Assembly (NCBI GenBank): GCA_041739225.1 | Contig: JBGSOG010000006.1 | Coordinates: 1-64,000, forward strand | Source of the DNA: BOKV01 sp041739225 | Lineage (GTDB): Bacteria; Pseudomonadota; Alphaproteobacteria; Rhizobiales; Rhizobiaceae | Length of the DNA: 64,000 nt | Reading direction: 5' to 3' | In this document: positions 8,657-18,367 of the stretch, in pieces | How positions within the stretch are numbered: position 1 is the stretch's first letter | Layout of the letters: every line of letters begins with the position of its first letter | Made by a program: the position numbers and the translations under genes | Notes under the pieces: generated by a model | What the model saw: only the letters and a program-made list of their open reading frames with translations | What the model was told of the DNA's origin: nothing | Databases searched by the model: none

Positions 8657-9853
8657 ATGCCAGAAGAATATGATGTTGTCGTTGCCGGCGCCGGTCTTGC
8701 AGGCCATACCGCCGCACTGGCGTTTGCCAGACTTGGCTTCTCAGTGGCAGTTGTTTCGCCAAAGCCTGCGCATTTGGACCGGCGCACGACAGCGCTTCTG
8801 GCGAACTCGGTTGACTTTCTGACATCGCTGGGCGTTTGGGACGGCCTTGCGGACAAGGCTGCCCCGCTCAAAACCATGCGGATCATTGATGCGACAAACC
8901 GGCTGTTGCGGGCACCCGAGCTTTCGTTCCATGCATCCGAAATCGATTTGCCAGCGTTCGGATACAATGTTGCCAACACAGACCTGACCGAGGCGCTTTC
9001 GGCAGCGTGCACGGCAAGTGGTAAAATCACATCGATTGACGACACGCTGGAAGATGCCGTTTTTGGCAGTGACGCGCAAATCCTGACAACTGCAAATGGA
9101 CGAACAATTGCAACCAGTTTGATCGTCGGTGCCGACGGGCGGTCTTCAGCCGTCCGACGCCTCGCCAAACTGGGTGAGCGCGAATGGAACTATCCGCAGC
9201 AGGCGCTCGTCCTGAATTTCAAGCACACTTTACCTCATGATGATGCCAGTACGGAGTTTCATACAGCCGAGGGACCGTTCACCTTTGTACCCATGGAGCG
9301 CCGTCGCTGCGGACTGGTCTGGGTCATGCAGCCGCAAAAGGCTGAAGTCCGCAAGAACCTGCCGAATGCCGATCTGGAGCGGCAGATCGAACGGCAAATG
9401 CAGTCCATGCTGGGGAAAATCAACGTCGATTCACCCGTACAAAGCTGGCCCATGACCGGATTGTCGGCCAGCAGTTTCGGCAGATCGGGCGCAATCCTGG
9501 TGGGCGAAGCAGCGCATGTATTCCCGCCCATCGGGGCACAGGGGTTCAATCTGGGCATTCGTGACGTGGAACTGGCGGCGTCGCTGGGCTCAAACCTTCC
9601 AGCATCGCGCCTGAGCGAAATCGGTTCGGCCTACAACACCAAACGCCGCTTGGACATTCACACGCGTACACTGTCGGTCGACTTGCTCAATCGGTCACTC
9701 TTATCCGGGTTTCTGCCGGTTCAAATGGCCAGACTGGCAGGGTTGCACGCATTGGCTTCAATCGGACCGCTGCGTCGCATGGCCATGCGCGAAGGCGTTT
9801 CGCCCGGGTGGCAGTTGAAGCAAATGGCAGAAAAACTGATCCCCGGTCGGTAA
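8657..9853 (+). CDS. UbiH/UbiF/COQ6-family FAD-dependent monooxygenase
   Basis: 398 residues from ATG 8657, chosen because GAAGG lies 8 nt upstream and MPEEYDVVVAGAGLAG is the normal family start; upstream in-frame starts reach 8504 but overlap the divergent pcs. An N-terminal Rossmann FAD site GAGLAG lies at residues 11-16. The second FAD motif is ILVGEAAHVFPPIGAQGFNLG near 270-290, where the GD of other flavin hydroxylases reads GE. Family knowledge: these enzymes hydroxylate the ubiquinone ring. Which position (C5, C6 or C1) cannot be told from sequence alone. It converges on the AEC transporter with a 7-nt gap. Confidence 0.85.
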   Translation: MPEEYDVVVAGAGLAGHTAALAFARLGFSVAVVSPKPAHLDRRTTALLANSVDFLTSLGVWDGLADKAAPLKTMRIIDATNRLLRAPELSFHASEIDLPAFGYNVANTDLTEALSAACTASGKITSIDDTLEDAVFGSDAQILTTANGRTIATSLIVGADGRSSAVRRLAKLGEREWNYPQQALVLNFKHTLPHDDASTEFHTAEGPFTFVPMERRRCGLVWVMQPQKAEVRKNLPNADLERQIERQMQSMLGKINVDSPVQSWPMTGLSASSFGRSGAILVGEAAHVFPPIGAQGFNLGIRDVELAASLGSNLPASRLSEIGSAYNTKRRLDIHTRTLSVDLLNRSLLSGFLPVQMARLAGLHALASIGPLRRMAMREGVSPGWQLKQMAEKLIPGR

Positions 9854-9860
9854 ACTCGGT

Positions 9861-10835
9861 TCAACCTGCCAGCCAGGCGAATGCTGCGGCAACCATGCCA
9901 GCCTTGGCCATGTACAGGTAGATCGTCACTGTCACCACCGCCAGGGCGGTACTGAGGACAACAGCACTGGATGCCCGCTCTTGCCAGACACCATATTGTT
10001 GCGCAATGACGAAAACATTGGTGGCACAGGGCAATGCCCCCATCAGCACGGCTGCCTCAACCCAGATCGCGGAAGTCTGCGGCGCCGCCAGCGCCAGCAA
10101 TGCCAACACCAACAACGGCTGCAACACCAGTTTGATTGGCAAAATGTAGGCCAGCTCAATTGGAATGCGCTTTAATGGGCGCAAAGCGGCGGTGACGCCC
10201 ATGGCAAAAAGTGCGCAAGGCGCCGCTGCCAAAGACATGTTTTCCAACAGCTTGTCCGCTACCGGCGGCAATTGCACAGCAAAAGCCGCACCCGCAACGC
10301 CAGCGATGGTTGCCAGAATAAAGGGGTGGGTGAAAATGCGCTTCAAAATCTGGACCGCAAGCGCGCCCGGACTGGTTCCGTCATTGGCGTGAAACGCCAT
10401 CAACAGCGGCGCCAGGGTGAAATGCAATGAATTGTCAAAGCAAAACACCAGCGCCACAGCCACGCCAGCCTCGGGGCCGAATGCAGCCAACGCCAATGGT
10501 GGCCCCATGTAACCGATGTTGCCGTAGGCACCGGCAAAACCCTGGATCGTGGCTTCGCCCACATTTCCATCGTTGCGAAAGCCGGCAATGAAAAAGCTGA
10601 GGCAGAATATCAGCAATGTTGCAAATGTGGTCGCCGTGATGAATGGCAGGTTCGCAAACTCAGAAACCGGCGTCCGCGACAACAGCCGGAAAAACATGGC
10701 CGGCAGTGCGATGTAGACCACAAAAAAATTGAGCCAGGCCAGCCCTTCCAAAGGCAGCTTCATGATTCGTCCGGAGACATACCCCAGAAACACCAGACCA
10801 AACAGTGGAAGGACGAGTTGAAAAACCTGAAACAT
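9861..10835 (-). CDS. AEC (auxin efflux carrier) family transporter
   Basis: 324 residues with ten predicted helices in the two-bundle pattern of the family. Recognisable stretches are VFLGYVSGRIMKLPLEGLAWLNFFVVYIALPAMFFRLL at the N-terminus and the GAYGNIGYMGPPLAL motif around residues 104-118. It is a secondary transporter of the inner membrane; the substrate in bacteria is usually a carboxylate or amino acid derivative, unknown here. It stands alone, convergent with the UbiH-like gene and divergent from hspQ. Confidence 0.85.
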   Translation of the reverse strand: MFQVFQLVLPLFGLVFLGYVSGRIMKLPLEGLAWLNFFVVYIALPAMFFRLLSRTPVSEFANLPFITATTFATLLIFCLSFFIAGFRNDGNVGEATIQGFAGAYGNIGYMGPPLALAAFGPEAGVAVALVFCFDNSLHFTLAPLLMAFHANDGTSPGALAVQILKRIFTHPFILATIAGVAGAAFAVQLPPVADKLLENMSLAAAPCALFAMGVTAALRPLKRIPIELAYILPIKLVLQPLLVLALLALAAPQTSAIWVEAAVLMGALPCATNVFVIAQQYGVWQERASSAVVLSTALAVVTVTIYLYMAKAGMVAAAFAWLAG

Positions 10836-10982
10836 GCTTCATGGCGAAATGATTGCGAAAACGCGTATCTGCGCTATTTTCATGGGTTGAAGGTATCTGA
10901 GGCCCGCACAAACGGACTCCAGCCGCGACATGGAAAACACAGGAACATGCAGCAAACCCCATCAGGCAATCCGCCGCCAGTC

Positions 10983-11306
10983 ATGAAGACTGCCAAATAT
11001 CACATCGGACAGGTGGTAAAGCACCGTTTGTTCCCGTTCAGGGGCGTCATATTCGACGTTGACCCGGAATTTGGAAACACGGAGGCTTGGTACGAGTCCA
11101 TACCGGCGGAAATCCGTCCCCGCAAGGATCAACCCTTTTATCATCTGTTCGCGGAGAACGCCGAGTCCGAATACATCGCCTATGTTTCAGAGCAAAACCT
11201 GTTGGCCGATGACAATCCCGAGCCGGTTCGTCACCCACAGGTCGAGGAGGTTTTTGTACGAAAGCCGAACGGCACGTACAGGGCAAAGACGTCCCAAGCG
11301 CACTGA
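10983..11306 (+). CDS. hspQ: Heat shock protein HspQ (YccV-like)
   Basis: 107 residues from ATG 10983. An in-frame ATG at 10947 has AGGA only 2 nt away and would add a non-conserved, Pro-rich tail; the family begins MKTAKYHIGQVVKHR. The YccV/HspQ fold region is RGVIFDVDPEF...EAWYESIP...KDQPFYHLFAEN...YIAYVSEQNLL. Family knowledge: HspQ binds hemimethylated oriC DNA and is an adaptor/specificity enhancer for Lon. It ends in a strong hairpin shared with the convergent IalB-family gene. Confidence 0.88.
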   Translation: MKTAKYHIGQVVKHRLFPFRGVIFDVDPEFGNTEAWYESIPAEIRPRKDQPFYHLFAENAESEYIAYVSEQNLLADDNPEPVRHPQVEEVFVRKPNGTYRAKTSQAH

Positions 11307-11322
11307 CATCTGACGAGAAAAC

Positions 11323-11351
11323 AAAAATGCCCGCAAGAAGCGGGCATTTTT
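11323..11351. terminator. Bidirectional rho-independent terminator
   Basis: Perfect 11-bp stem AAAAATGCCCG / CGGGCATTTTT around a 7-nt loop. It lies between convergent hspQ and the IalB-family gene, with T-tracts in both directions. Confidence 0.9.
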
Positions 11352-11370
11352 CTGTCGGAACTTTGTTGGT

Positions 11371-12009
11371 TCAATTGGCGGTCGTGGTGCCCGCTTTGGC
11401 CTTGTCTTGCTCGGCCTGAAGCTTCTTGCGTTGCTCCTCAGCCTTCTTGCGCAGTTCTTCCTGCAATTCGCGCTGGCGCTGTTCAAGTTCGTCGCGCTTC
11501 AGAGGCTCACCATCATACGCTCCCGTGAAGCCTTCAAGCGTCACGTTCACCGGGTTTGGCTTGTTCTGGAAATTGGTCGATGTCACGACAATACCCTTGC
11601 CACTTTTCAGCAATGCCACCAGATTGTCGTCCAACTGGACTTCAGCCATGCAGCTCTGCGGGAAGCAGAAAGCATAGGGAATTGCCACTTCCTTCTTGTC
11701 GTCCACTTTCAGCTTGATACCCGGTGGCAGCAAGCGACCGGTTGGAACGGTTATCTGGAAAACACGACGGTTCACCTTGCCCTTGATTTCAGCAAGCGAA
11801 ATCGCGGTAACCACCTGTCCTGTGGATGCCACCGACTGGAACTGTACATTGCAGATGTCATTGTCTTCCTGCTTGGAGCAGACCTTGAACCAGCCATTGG
11901 TTGGCGGCTGTTGCTGGCCCCTGGCTGGCGCGCCAAAAATGGCTGCGGCAAAAAAGGAAGCGGCAGCGAGGATAACCGCCTTTTTCAAGGTGGGTCTTGA
12001 GATGGTCAT
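11371..12009 (-). CDS. IalB-family (invasion associated locus B) secreted protein with charged coiled-coil tail
   Basis: 212 residues. A Sec signal peptide occupies about residues 1-31 (hydrophobic VILAAASFFAAAIFGAPARG). The IalB domain follows, with conserved WFKVC, DNDIC and an FCFPQSC segment containing the paired cysteines. The last 45 residues form a highly charged Arg/Glu/Gln/Lys helix (ELEQRQRELQEELRKKAEEQ...) likely to be coiled coil. Family knowledge: IalB was named from Bartonella invasion, but members are widespread in free-living Hyphomicrobiales as periplasmic proteins of unclear function. Nothing around suggests a virulence role. Confidence 0.85.
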   Translation of the reverse strand: MTISRPTLKKAVILAAASFFAAAIFGAPARGQQQPPTNGWFKVCSKQEDNDICNVQFQSVASTGQVVTAISLAEIKGKVNRRVFQITVPTGRLLPPGIKLKVDDKKEVAIPYAFCFPQSCMAEVQLDDNLVALLKSGKGIVVTSTNFQNKPNPVNVTLEGFTGAYDGEPLKRDELEQRQRELQEELRKKAEEQRKKLQAEQDKAKAGTTTAN

Positions 12010-12288
12010 GAAAACGCCCTTTGCGTTTGAATTCGATTACCGGGCTCTGCAGCCCTATGGGACACAAGTTTAGAACAATCTTTTGCCCGCCCGCAGATGC
12101 GGGTCTTCGATACCACAATTTTGGCAGCAAAGTGTCCGGCACCAACATATCCGTTCCTTTGCACACAGGTCGCGGTTTTTCCAGCCTGACTGCAAAAAAG
12201 AATGATCACATGGTAACCCTGCAACTTGCAGGTATATGGTAAAATTCCCAACTGACCTCAATCAAACAGCAAAAATGGAACGTTTCCC

Positions 12289-14130
12289 ATGCGCCTGGGC
12301 ATCCTGCCGTACCTTATGAATGCCTTGGCAACCTGCGTTTTTCTGCAATTTACTGCAGTCAGCGTGGCGCAGGAACCACAAGTTAAGCATGCCATTTCTA
12401 TGCTTGGCGAGCCTGCCTTGCCCCCCGGTTACACGCATTTTCCCTATGCAGACCCGCAAGCGCCCCAAGGGGGAGTCATCAAATATGGCGTGATCGGTAC
12501 ATTTGATTCGCTCAACCCATTTGTGTTGAACAGCATGCGAACAACTGCCCGGGGCATGTGGGACCCGGAATACGGCAAGCTGGTGTTTGAATCGCTGATG
12601 ACGCGCAGCGCAGATGAGCCGTTTTCACTCTATGGATTGTTGGCTGAGGGCGCGGCCATGCCGGAAGACCGATCATTCATCGAGTTCTCCATCAATCCCA
12701 AAGCGAAATGGTCAGACGGCGTCCCTGTCACGCCGGAAGACGTCATCTTCACTTATGAACTGCTGACCGAAAAGGGTCGCCCGCCGTTCAATGCGCGCAT
12801 GAAAAAAATTGCCAAAATCGAAAAGACCGGTGAGCGCAAGGTGAGGTTCGTTTTCAATGAACAGGCTGACCGCGAGTTTCCATTGATTGTGGCCGGCTTC
12901 ATGCCGGTTCTGCCGAAACATGCAACCGATGTCGCAGGGTTTGAAAATTCGACTTTGGTTCCGCCTGTCGGGTCCGGACCTTATCTGATCAGTGAGGTCG
13001 AACCGGGGGCTCGCATTGTTTACAAAAAAAGGCCCGATTATTGGGGCAAGGATATCCCGGCCAATCGCGGCCATCTGAATTTCGAGAGCATCACGGTCGA
13101 CTATTTCGGATCAGCACAGGCCCGCTTCGAAGCATTCAAGAAAGGATTGTTCGACGTTTATCCCGAAGGGGATCCGGCGGAATGGGAGCGCGCCTATGAT
13201 TTCCCGGCAGTGGCCGATGGCCGGGTCAAAAAGGAGGTTTTCCCAGTTGGAACGCCGTCAAACATGTATGGATTTGTTTTCAACACAAGAAAGCCGGTCT
13301 TTTCAGACAAAAAGGTACGTGAAGCGCTGGCAATGCTGTTCGACTTCGAGTGGGCGAACAAAAACCTGTTTTTTGGCGCCTACAGCCGCACCGGCAGCTT
13401 TTGGCAAGGATCGGAACTGTCTGCAGTCGGCAAGCCGGCCAATGAACTCGAGCGCGCTCTGCTGGCGCCGTTCCACGACGCGACAAGCGCCGATGTCCTC
13501 GAAGGCAATTATCGACCCGCCGTTTCAGATGGATCCGGGCGCGACAGAAAACTATTGCGCGCAGCACTCGACATTCTCAAGGCGGCCGGTTTTTCTTCAC
13601 AAGGCGAAAAGCTGGTTGGTCCGGACGGGAAGCCGTTGGCCTTTGAAATCATGACCAAGGGTGAGAGCGAGGAACGCCTTGCCATCGCCTATATGCGCTC
13701 GCTGGAAGTGCTTGGCATCACCGTGGAGTTGCGTGCAGTCGATGACGCACAATATCAGCGGCGCTTGCAGGAATTTGATTACGACATGATCCTCGCCAGC
13801 TATTCGGCCTCCCTTTCGCCGGGAGCGGAGCAAGAAGGCCGCTGGCTTTCAACCTCACGCGACAATCCAGGCAGCTTCAACTATGCCGGAGCTGCAGACG
13901 CCGCCATCGATGCCTGCGTGCGGGCGGTTCTGGCTGCAAAGGAACAAGAAGAATTTGTTGCAGCCGTGCGAGCGCTCGACCGGGTTCTCATTTCCGGCCA
14001 TTATGTGGTTCCGCTGTTTCACTTGCCCTCACAACGTGTTGCCTGGTGGAACCGGTTGGCACACCCGGAAAAAACGCCGCTTTTTGGTGTGACTTACCCG
14101 GTCTGGTGGGCAAATCCGAACGCAAACTGA
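12289..14130 (+). CDS. Family 5 (YejA-like) peptide ABC transporter substrate-binding protein, orphan
   Basis: 613 residues: a signal peptide ending near VSVAQ (about residue 27) and a full SBP_bac_5 fold. The YejA-type start KHAISMLGEPALPPGYTHFPYADPQAPQGG is followed by GTFDSLNPFV and KWSDGVPVTPEDVIFTYELL. Family knowledge: YejA binds oligopeptides for the YejBEF importer. No permease or ATPase gene lies next to it, so it must rely on components encoded elsewhere or be a second binding protein for one. GGAA lies 8 nt before the ATG. The DsbA-like gene starts 22 nt after its stop and may be co-transcribed. Confidence 0.87.
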   Translation: MRLGILPYLMNALATCVFLQFTAVSVAQEPQVKHAISMLGEPALPPGYTHFPYADPQAPQGGVIKYGVIGTFDSLNPFVLNSMRTTARGMWDPEYGKLVFESLMTRSADEPFSLYGLLAEGAAMPEDRSFIEFSINPKAKWSDGVPVTPEDVIFTYELLTEKGRPPFNARMKKIAKIEKTGERKVRFVFNEQADREFPLIVAGFMPVLPKHATDVAGFENSTLVPPVGSGPYLISEVEPGARIVYKKRPDYWGKDIPANRGHLNFESITVDYFGSAQARFEAFKKGLFDVYPEGDPAEWERAYDFPAVADGRVKKEVFPVGTPSNMYGFVFNTRKPVFSDKKVREALAMLFDFEWANKNLFFGAYSRTGSFWQGSELSAVGKPANELERALLAPFHDATSADVLEGNYRPAVSDGSGRDRKLLRAALDILKAAGFSSQGEKLVGPDGKPLAFEIMTKGESEERLAIAYMRSLEVLGITVELRAVDDAQYQRRLQEFDYDMILASYSASLSPGAEQEGRWLSTSRDNPGSFNYAGAADAAIDACVRAVLAAKEQEEFVAAVRALDRVLISGHYVVPLFHLPSQRVAWWNRLAHPEKTPLFGVTYPVWWANPNAN

Positions 14131-14151
14131 ATTCGCAAGGGTTTTGAAAAA

Positions 14152-14823
14152 ATGGCAGGGGAAATGCGCAAGACCGAAATCCACATCGACATTGTTTCAG
14201 ATGTGATGTGCCCGTGGTGTTTCATCGGCAAGCAAAATCTGGAGGCTGCCGCAAAGCTGGTCGACACAGTGGCGCTTACCGTGGCTTGGCATCCTTACCA
14301 ACTGGACCCAACCATACCGCCGCAAGGGCGGGACCGGCGGGAATACCTCAATGCCAAATTCGGCGGGGAAGAGCGGGCGAAAGCAATCTACTCCAGAGTG
14401 ACTGAAGCTGGAAAAGCGTCTGGAATCGATTTCGATTTCAATGCCATTGAGGTTTCTCCCAACACGATGGACGCACATCGGTTGATCCGCTGGGCCGGCG
14501 GCAAAGGGCCGGAAGCGCAGGACATCGTGGTCAAGCGCCTGTTTGAGTTGTATTTTACCTCCGGCGTCAACATTGGGGACCATGCTGTCTTGGCAAACGT
14601 GGCAGCGGAAGCCGGCTTGGACCGCAATCTGGTTCTGGAGTTGCTGGCCAGCGATGCCGATGTGGAGAGCGTTGGAGCAGAGATGGACCATGCGCGCCAA
14701 ATGGGTGTCACCGGTGTTCCGTGTTTCATCCTGGATGGCAAACATGCGGTGATGGGCGCGCAGCCACCAGAGGTGCTGGCGCAGGCTTTGCGTCAGATAG
14801 CCGAACAAAAGCTGGCGCAGTAG
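14152..14823 (+). CDS. DsbA/FrnE-like thioredoxin-fold oxidoreductase
   Basis: 223 residues with no signal peptide, so probably cytoplasmic. The active-site motif C20-P-W-C23 sits after the first strand (EIHIDIVSDVMCPWC), an alpha-helical insertion follows, and the cis-proline loop is MGVTGVPCFILDG near 182-194. This is the pattern of FrnE/2-hydroxychromene-2-carboxylate isomerase relatives (DSBA Pfam family). Family knowledge: FrnE-type proteins act in disulfide exchange or stress tolerance. It follows the YejA-like gene by 22 nt and nearly abuts convergent mfd. Confidence 0.87.
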   Translation: MAGEMRKTEIHIDIVSDVMCPWCFIGKQNLEAAAKLVDTVALTVAWHPYQLDPTIPPQGRDRREYLNAKFGGEERAKAIYSRVTEAGKASGIDFDFNAIEVSPNTMDAHRLIRWAGGKGPEAQDIVVKRLFELYFTSGVNIGDHAVLANVAAEAGLDRNLVLELLASDADVESVGAEMDHARQMGVTGVPCFILDGKHAVMGAQPPEVLAQALRQIAEQKLAQ

Positions 14824-14838
14824 CACCAGCCACTTTGA

Positions 14839-17800
14839 TTACGCGGCAGCCGCCATTTCCGCCAGTTTCGTCATGATGACAGCAGCGCCCCTCAGGCGTT
14901 TTTCAGCCGAATCCCAGTCCCGCGTGAGAACAAGCGACTGGTCCGGACGGATCTTCGCCAGGCTCGACTGCTCGCCGATCCAGCGCACCAGCGCAACCGG
15001 GTTCGAGAAATTCTTGCCGCGAAATGCGACCACGCAGCCTTTGGGTCCTGCGTCGAGTTTCTCGACGTTTGCCCGGAAGCAGAGCCCTTTGACGTAGACA
15101 ATCTTCAGTAGGTGATCGACCTCTTGCGGCAGTGGGCCGAAACGGTCGATCAGTTCAGCACCAAAAGCGTCAATCTCTCGCGGATCACGCAATGAAGCGA
15201 GACGCCGGTAAAGGCCAAGCCGCAGGCTGAGGTCCGGAACATATTCCTCGGGGATGAGCACCGGAGTGCCAACGGAAATTTGCGGCGACCACTCATTGTC
15301 AACCGTTTCAACGCCCGTGTGGCGAAGCTCGGCAACCGCTTCTTCCAGCATCTGCTGGTAAAGCTCGTACCCGACCTCACGGATTTGACCGGATTGTTCC
15401 TCGCCCAGCAAATTGCCCGACCCGCGGATGTCGAGGTCGTGGCTCGCCAGTTCAAACCCGGCGCCAATGGATTCCAGTGACTGCAGCACCTTCAGGCGGC
15501 GTTCGGCGTTTGCGGTCAAACCCTTGCGGACCGGCAGGGTGAAAAGCGCGTAAGCCCTGGTCTTCGAGCGCCCTACCCGGCCGCGGAGCTGGTAGAGCTG
15601 CGCCAAGCCGAACATGTCGGCCCGGTGAATGATCAAGGTGTTGGCCGTTGGAATGTCGAGACCCGATTCGACGATGGTGGTCGAAAGCAGCACATCGTAC
15701 TGACCATCGTAAAAGGCGTTCATGATATCGTCGAGTTCACCGGGCGGCATCTGGCCATGGGCAATTGCGACCTTGAGTTCGGGAACGTGGTTTGCCAGGA
15801 ATTCATGCTGTTCGGCGAGGTCTGATACACGCGGGCAGACATAAAAGCTTTGGCCACCACGATAACGCTCGCGCAGCAGCGCTTCGCGGACCGTCAACGA
15901 ATCAAACGGCGAGATGAATGTGCGCACAGCCAGCCGGTCAACCGGCGCGGTGGTGATCAGCGAGAGTTCGCGCACGCCGGTCAGTGCCAGCTGCAATGTG
16001 CGCGGAATGGGTGTTGCCGACAGGGTCAACACATGGACATCGCTCTTGATTTCCTTGAGGCGCTCCTTGTGCTTCACGCCAAATCGCTGCTCTTCGTCGA
16101 TGATCAGGAGTCCCAACCGGTCGAAACGGATCGAATCGGCCAGGAGGGCATGCGTTCCAACCACTATGTCGACCGTTCCATCGGCAAGTCCCTTGCGGGT
16201 TTCGGCCACGTCCTTGGCCGGAACAAGCCGGGACGCATGCCTTACATTGAGCGGAAGTCCGCGAAACCGTTCGGAAAAAGTCTTGAAATGCTGGCGCGCC
16301 AGCAACGTGGTTGGCACTACAACGGCGACCTGACGACCATTCATTGCAGCAACGCAGGCGGCGCGCAGCGCCACCTCGGTCTTGCCAAAACCGACATCGC
16401 CACAAATCAGCCGGTCCATCGGCGTTCCCGACGCAAGATCATCCAGCACCGCGTCAATCGCTGAAAGCTGGTCCTCGGTTTCATCATACGGGAACCGCGC
16501 AACGAACTCGTCGTAGATGCCTTCCGGTGCCAGCAGACGTTCGGTGGTTTTCATGGCACGTTCTGCGGCAACCGCGATCAGCTTGTCGGCCATTTCAAGG
16601 ATGCGCTTTTTCAGCCGGGCCTTGCGCGCCTGCCATGCTCCACCGCCCAGCTTGTCGAGCGCCACTTCAGCATCGGACGAACCATAGCGGGAAAGCAGTT
16701 CGATGTTTTCAACAGGCAGGAACAGCTTGGCATCATCGGCATATCGCAGTTCAAGGCAATCATGCGGTGCGCCGGTGACCTCAATGGTCCGCAGCCCGGC
16801 GAACCTCGCTATTCCATGCTGTACGTGAACAACAATGTCGCCTTCGGAAAGCGAAGCGATTTCGGCAATGAAGTCGCTGCCTTTGCGCTTGCGGGCCGAG
16901 CGCCGAACCAACCGGTCACCCAAAATGTCCTGCTCGGCAATGATGGTGAGGCCGGGTAGCGAAAAACCCTCTTCCATTGGCAGGACCGCAAGGGCAGTCG
17001 ACCCCTTGGGCATGACCAGGATTTCGGCAAAACTTTCAACGGGTACCAGCCGTTCCATGCCGTGTTCGGCGAGAACCTGCCGCATCCGGTCGCGGGCACC
17101 GGTTGTCCACGAAGCAATCGTCACTTGATGGTCGCGTTCGCGCTCGTCCGCCGCGTGATTGGCAACCGCCTCAAAAACATTCGCGCCCGAGCCGCGCTCA
17201 GGAGCAAAATTACGCCCCTTTCGGCCGTGAAGATCGATGATCCGCCGACCAGAGCCATCAGGCGGTACAAAAGGCGAGAGCAAAGTAACCTGGTAGGCCA
17301 AAAGGGCCGCAGCAACTTCGTTTGGCGGCAAATAAAGGGATTTCGGCTCGACCGGCTTGTAAGGAGTACCGCCGTCGGGCGTGTCGTTCATGGCCGTTCG
17401 GCGTGCCTCGTAGTGATCGGTGACCTGATCAAAACGCGCGTTGACCGCTTCCTCCAAATGGTGGTCGGCGGATACATGGTAGCCGGCAAACAGTTCGAAC
17501 AAAGTACCCAAACGCTCGTGAAACAACGGCAGCCAGTGCTCCATTCCGGAGAACCGCCGGTTTTCGCTGACCGCCTGATAAAGGGCATCGTCCCTGGTCG
17601 CGGCTCCGAACCTGGAAACATATTCCTTGCGAAAACGGCTAACGGCTTGCGCGGTCAGAACCACTTCGCTCATGGGTGAGAGGGAAAGGTTTTTGACCTG
17701 CGCCAAAGTGCGCTGCGTGGCGGGATCAAAACTGCGCAGGCTTTCAAGCGTGTCGCCAAAGAAATCAAGCCGGAGCGGCTCGCCCCGTCCCGGCGCAAAC

Positions 17801-18342
17801 AGGTCCAAAATGCCGCCACGCACAGCAAACTCACCGCGTTCGCGCACCGTGGACACACGTTCAAATCCGTTGGCCGCCAACCAGTTGGTCAACTGGTCCA
17901 TGGACGCACGGTTGCCAGGAGCAAGGTTCCAGGCCATGCCACCAAGCGTTTCCGGCGGCGGATTGCGCTGTGCCAGCGCATTTGCACTGGTCAGCACAAT
18001 CAGCGGTTGTTTCGGATCACGCGGTGCAGCAAGTCGGCCAAACGCATGAATGCGTCTGGCGACAACATCAGCGCTGGGTGAAACGCGGTCATAAGGCAGG
18101 CAATCCCATCCCGGCAGCGTGATGACTTCCACACCGGGTGCGTGAAACGCCAGCGCTTCTTCCAGCACCGTTGTTTCCTGGCCGTCGCTGACTGCGTGGA
18201 CCAGTCCTTTTCTGCCGGAAGCATGCATGGCAAAGGCCATGCGCGCCAGAATCTCGCCTTTGAACCCGTCGGGAACACCTGCGAGTGTGACTGGAAGGTC
18301 ACCATCGGCCAGACTGGAAAAATCAGGGAGAACAATGTGCAT
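14839..18342 (-). CDS. mfd: Transcription-repair coupling factor Mfd
   Basis: 1167 residues from ATG 18342, with AGG about 10 nt upstream and 25 nt after the sdhE stop; the open frame reaches 18417 but would overlap sdhE. Mfd removes RNA polymerase stalled at DNA lesions and recruits UvrA. Domains in order are a UvrB-like N-terminus (about 1-330), an RNA-polymerase-interacting CarD-like domain (about 480-560, EGDIVVHVQHGIARFAG), and RecG-like helicase lobes. Helicase motifs seen are Walker A GDVGFGKT (about 648-655), LLIIDEEQRFGVKHKERLK, TLSATPIPRTLQLAL and QLRGRVGRSKTRAYA. A C-terminal TRCF domain closes it. The length is typical. Confidence 0.97.
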   Translation of the reverse strand: MHIVLPDFSSLADGDLPVTLAGVPDGFKGEILARMAFAMHASGRKGLVHAVSDGQETTVLEEALAFHAPGVEVITLPGWDCLPYDRVSPSADVVARRIHAFGRLAAPRDPKQPLIVLTSANALAQRNPPPETLGGMAWNLAPGNRASMDQLTNWLAANGFERVSTVRERGEFAVRGGILDLFAPGRGEPLRLDFFGDTLESLRSFDPATQRTLAQVKNLSLSPMSEVVLTAQAVSRFRKEYVSRFGAATRDDALYQAVSENRRFSGMEHWLPLFHERLGTLFELFAGYHVSADHHLEEAVNARFDQVTDHYEARRTAMNDTPDGGTPYKPVEPKSLYLPPNEVAAALLAYQVTLLSPFVPPDGSGRRIIDLHGRKGRNFAPERGSGANVFEAVANHAADERERDHQVTIASWTTGARDRMRQVLAEHGMERLVPVESFAEILVMPKGSTALAVLPMEEGFSLPGLTIIAEQDILGDRLVRRSARKRKGSDFIAEIASLSEGDIVVHVQHGIARFAGLRTIEVTGAPHDCLELRYADDAKLFLPVENIELLSRYGSSDAEVALDKLGGGAWQARKARLKKRILEMADKLIAVAAERAMKTTERLLAPEGIYDEFVARFPYDETEDQLSAIDAVLDDLASGTPMDRLICGDVGFGKTEVALRAACVAAMNGRQVAVVVPTTLLARQHFKTFSERFRGLPLNVRHASRLVPAKDVAETRKGLADGTVDIVVGTHALLADSIRFDRLGLLIIDEEQRFGVKHKERLKEIKSDVHVLTLSATPIPRTLQLALTGVRELSLITTAPVDRLAVRTFISPFDSLTVREALLRERYRGGQSFYVCPRVSDLAEQHEFLANHVPELKVAIAHGQMPPGELDDIMNAFYDGQYDVLLSTTIVESGLDIPTANTLIIHRADMFGLAQLYQLRGRVGRSKTRAYALFTLPVRKGLTANAERRLKVLQSLESIGAGFELASHDLDIRGSGNLLGEEQSGQIREVGYELYQQMLEEAVAELRHTGVETVDNEWSPQISVGTPVLIPEEYVPDLSLRLGLYRRLASLRDPREIDAFGAELIDRFGPLPQEVDHLLKIVYVKGLCFRANVEKLDAGPKGCVVAFRGKNFSNPVALVRWIGEQSSLAKIRPDQSLVLTRDWDSAEKRLRGAAVIMTKLAEMAAAA

Positions 18343-18367
18343 TGATTGTGGCCTGCTGGTAAGGGTC

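Noticed and set aside
11371..12009. Virulence or invasion locus around the IalB-family gene
   Set aside because: IalB-family proteins are common in free-living relatives, and no secretion system, adhesin or toxin gene is nearby.
15850..16464. 204-codon plus-strand frame inside mfd
   Set aside because: It is antisense to the conserved helicase core of mfd; composition and lack of motifs mark it as a shadow.
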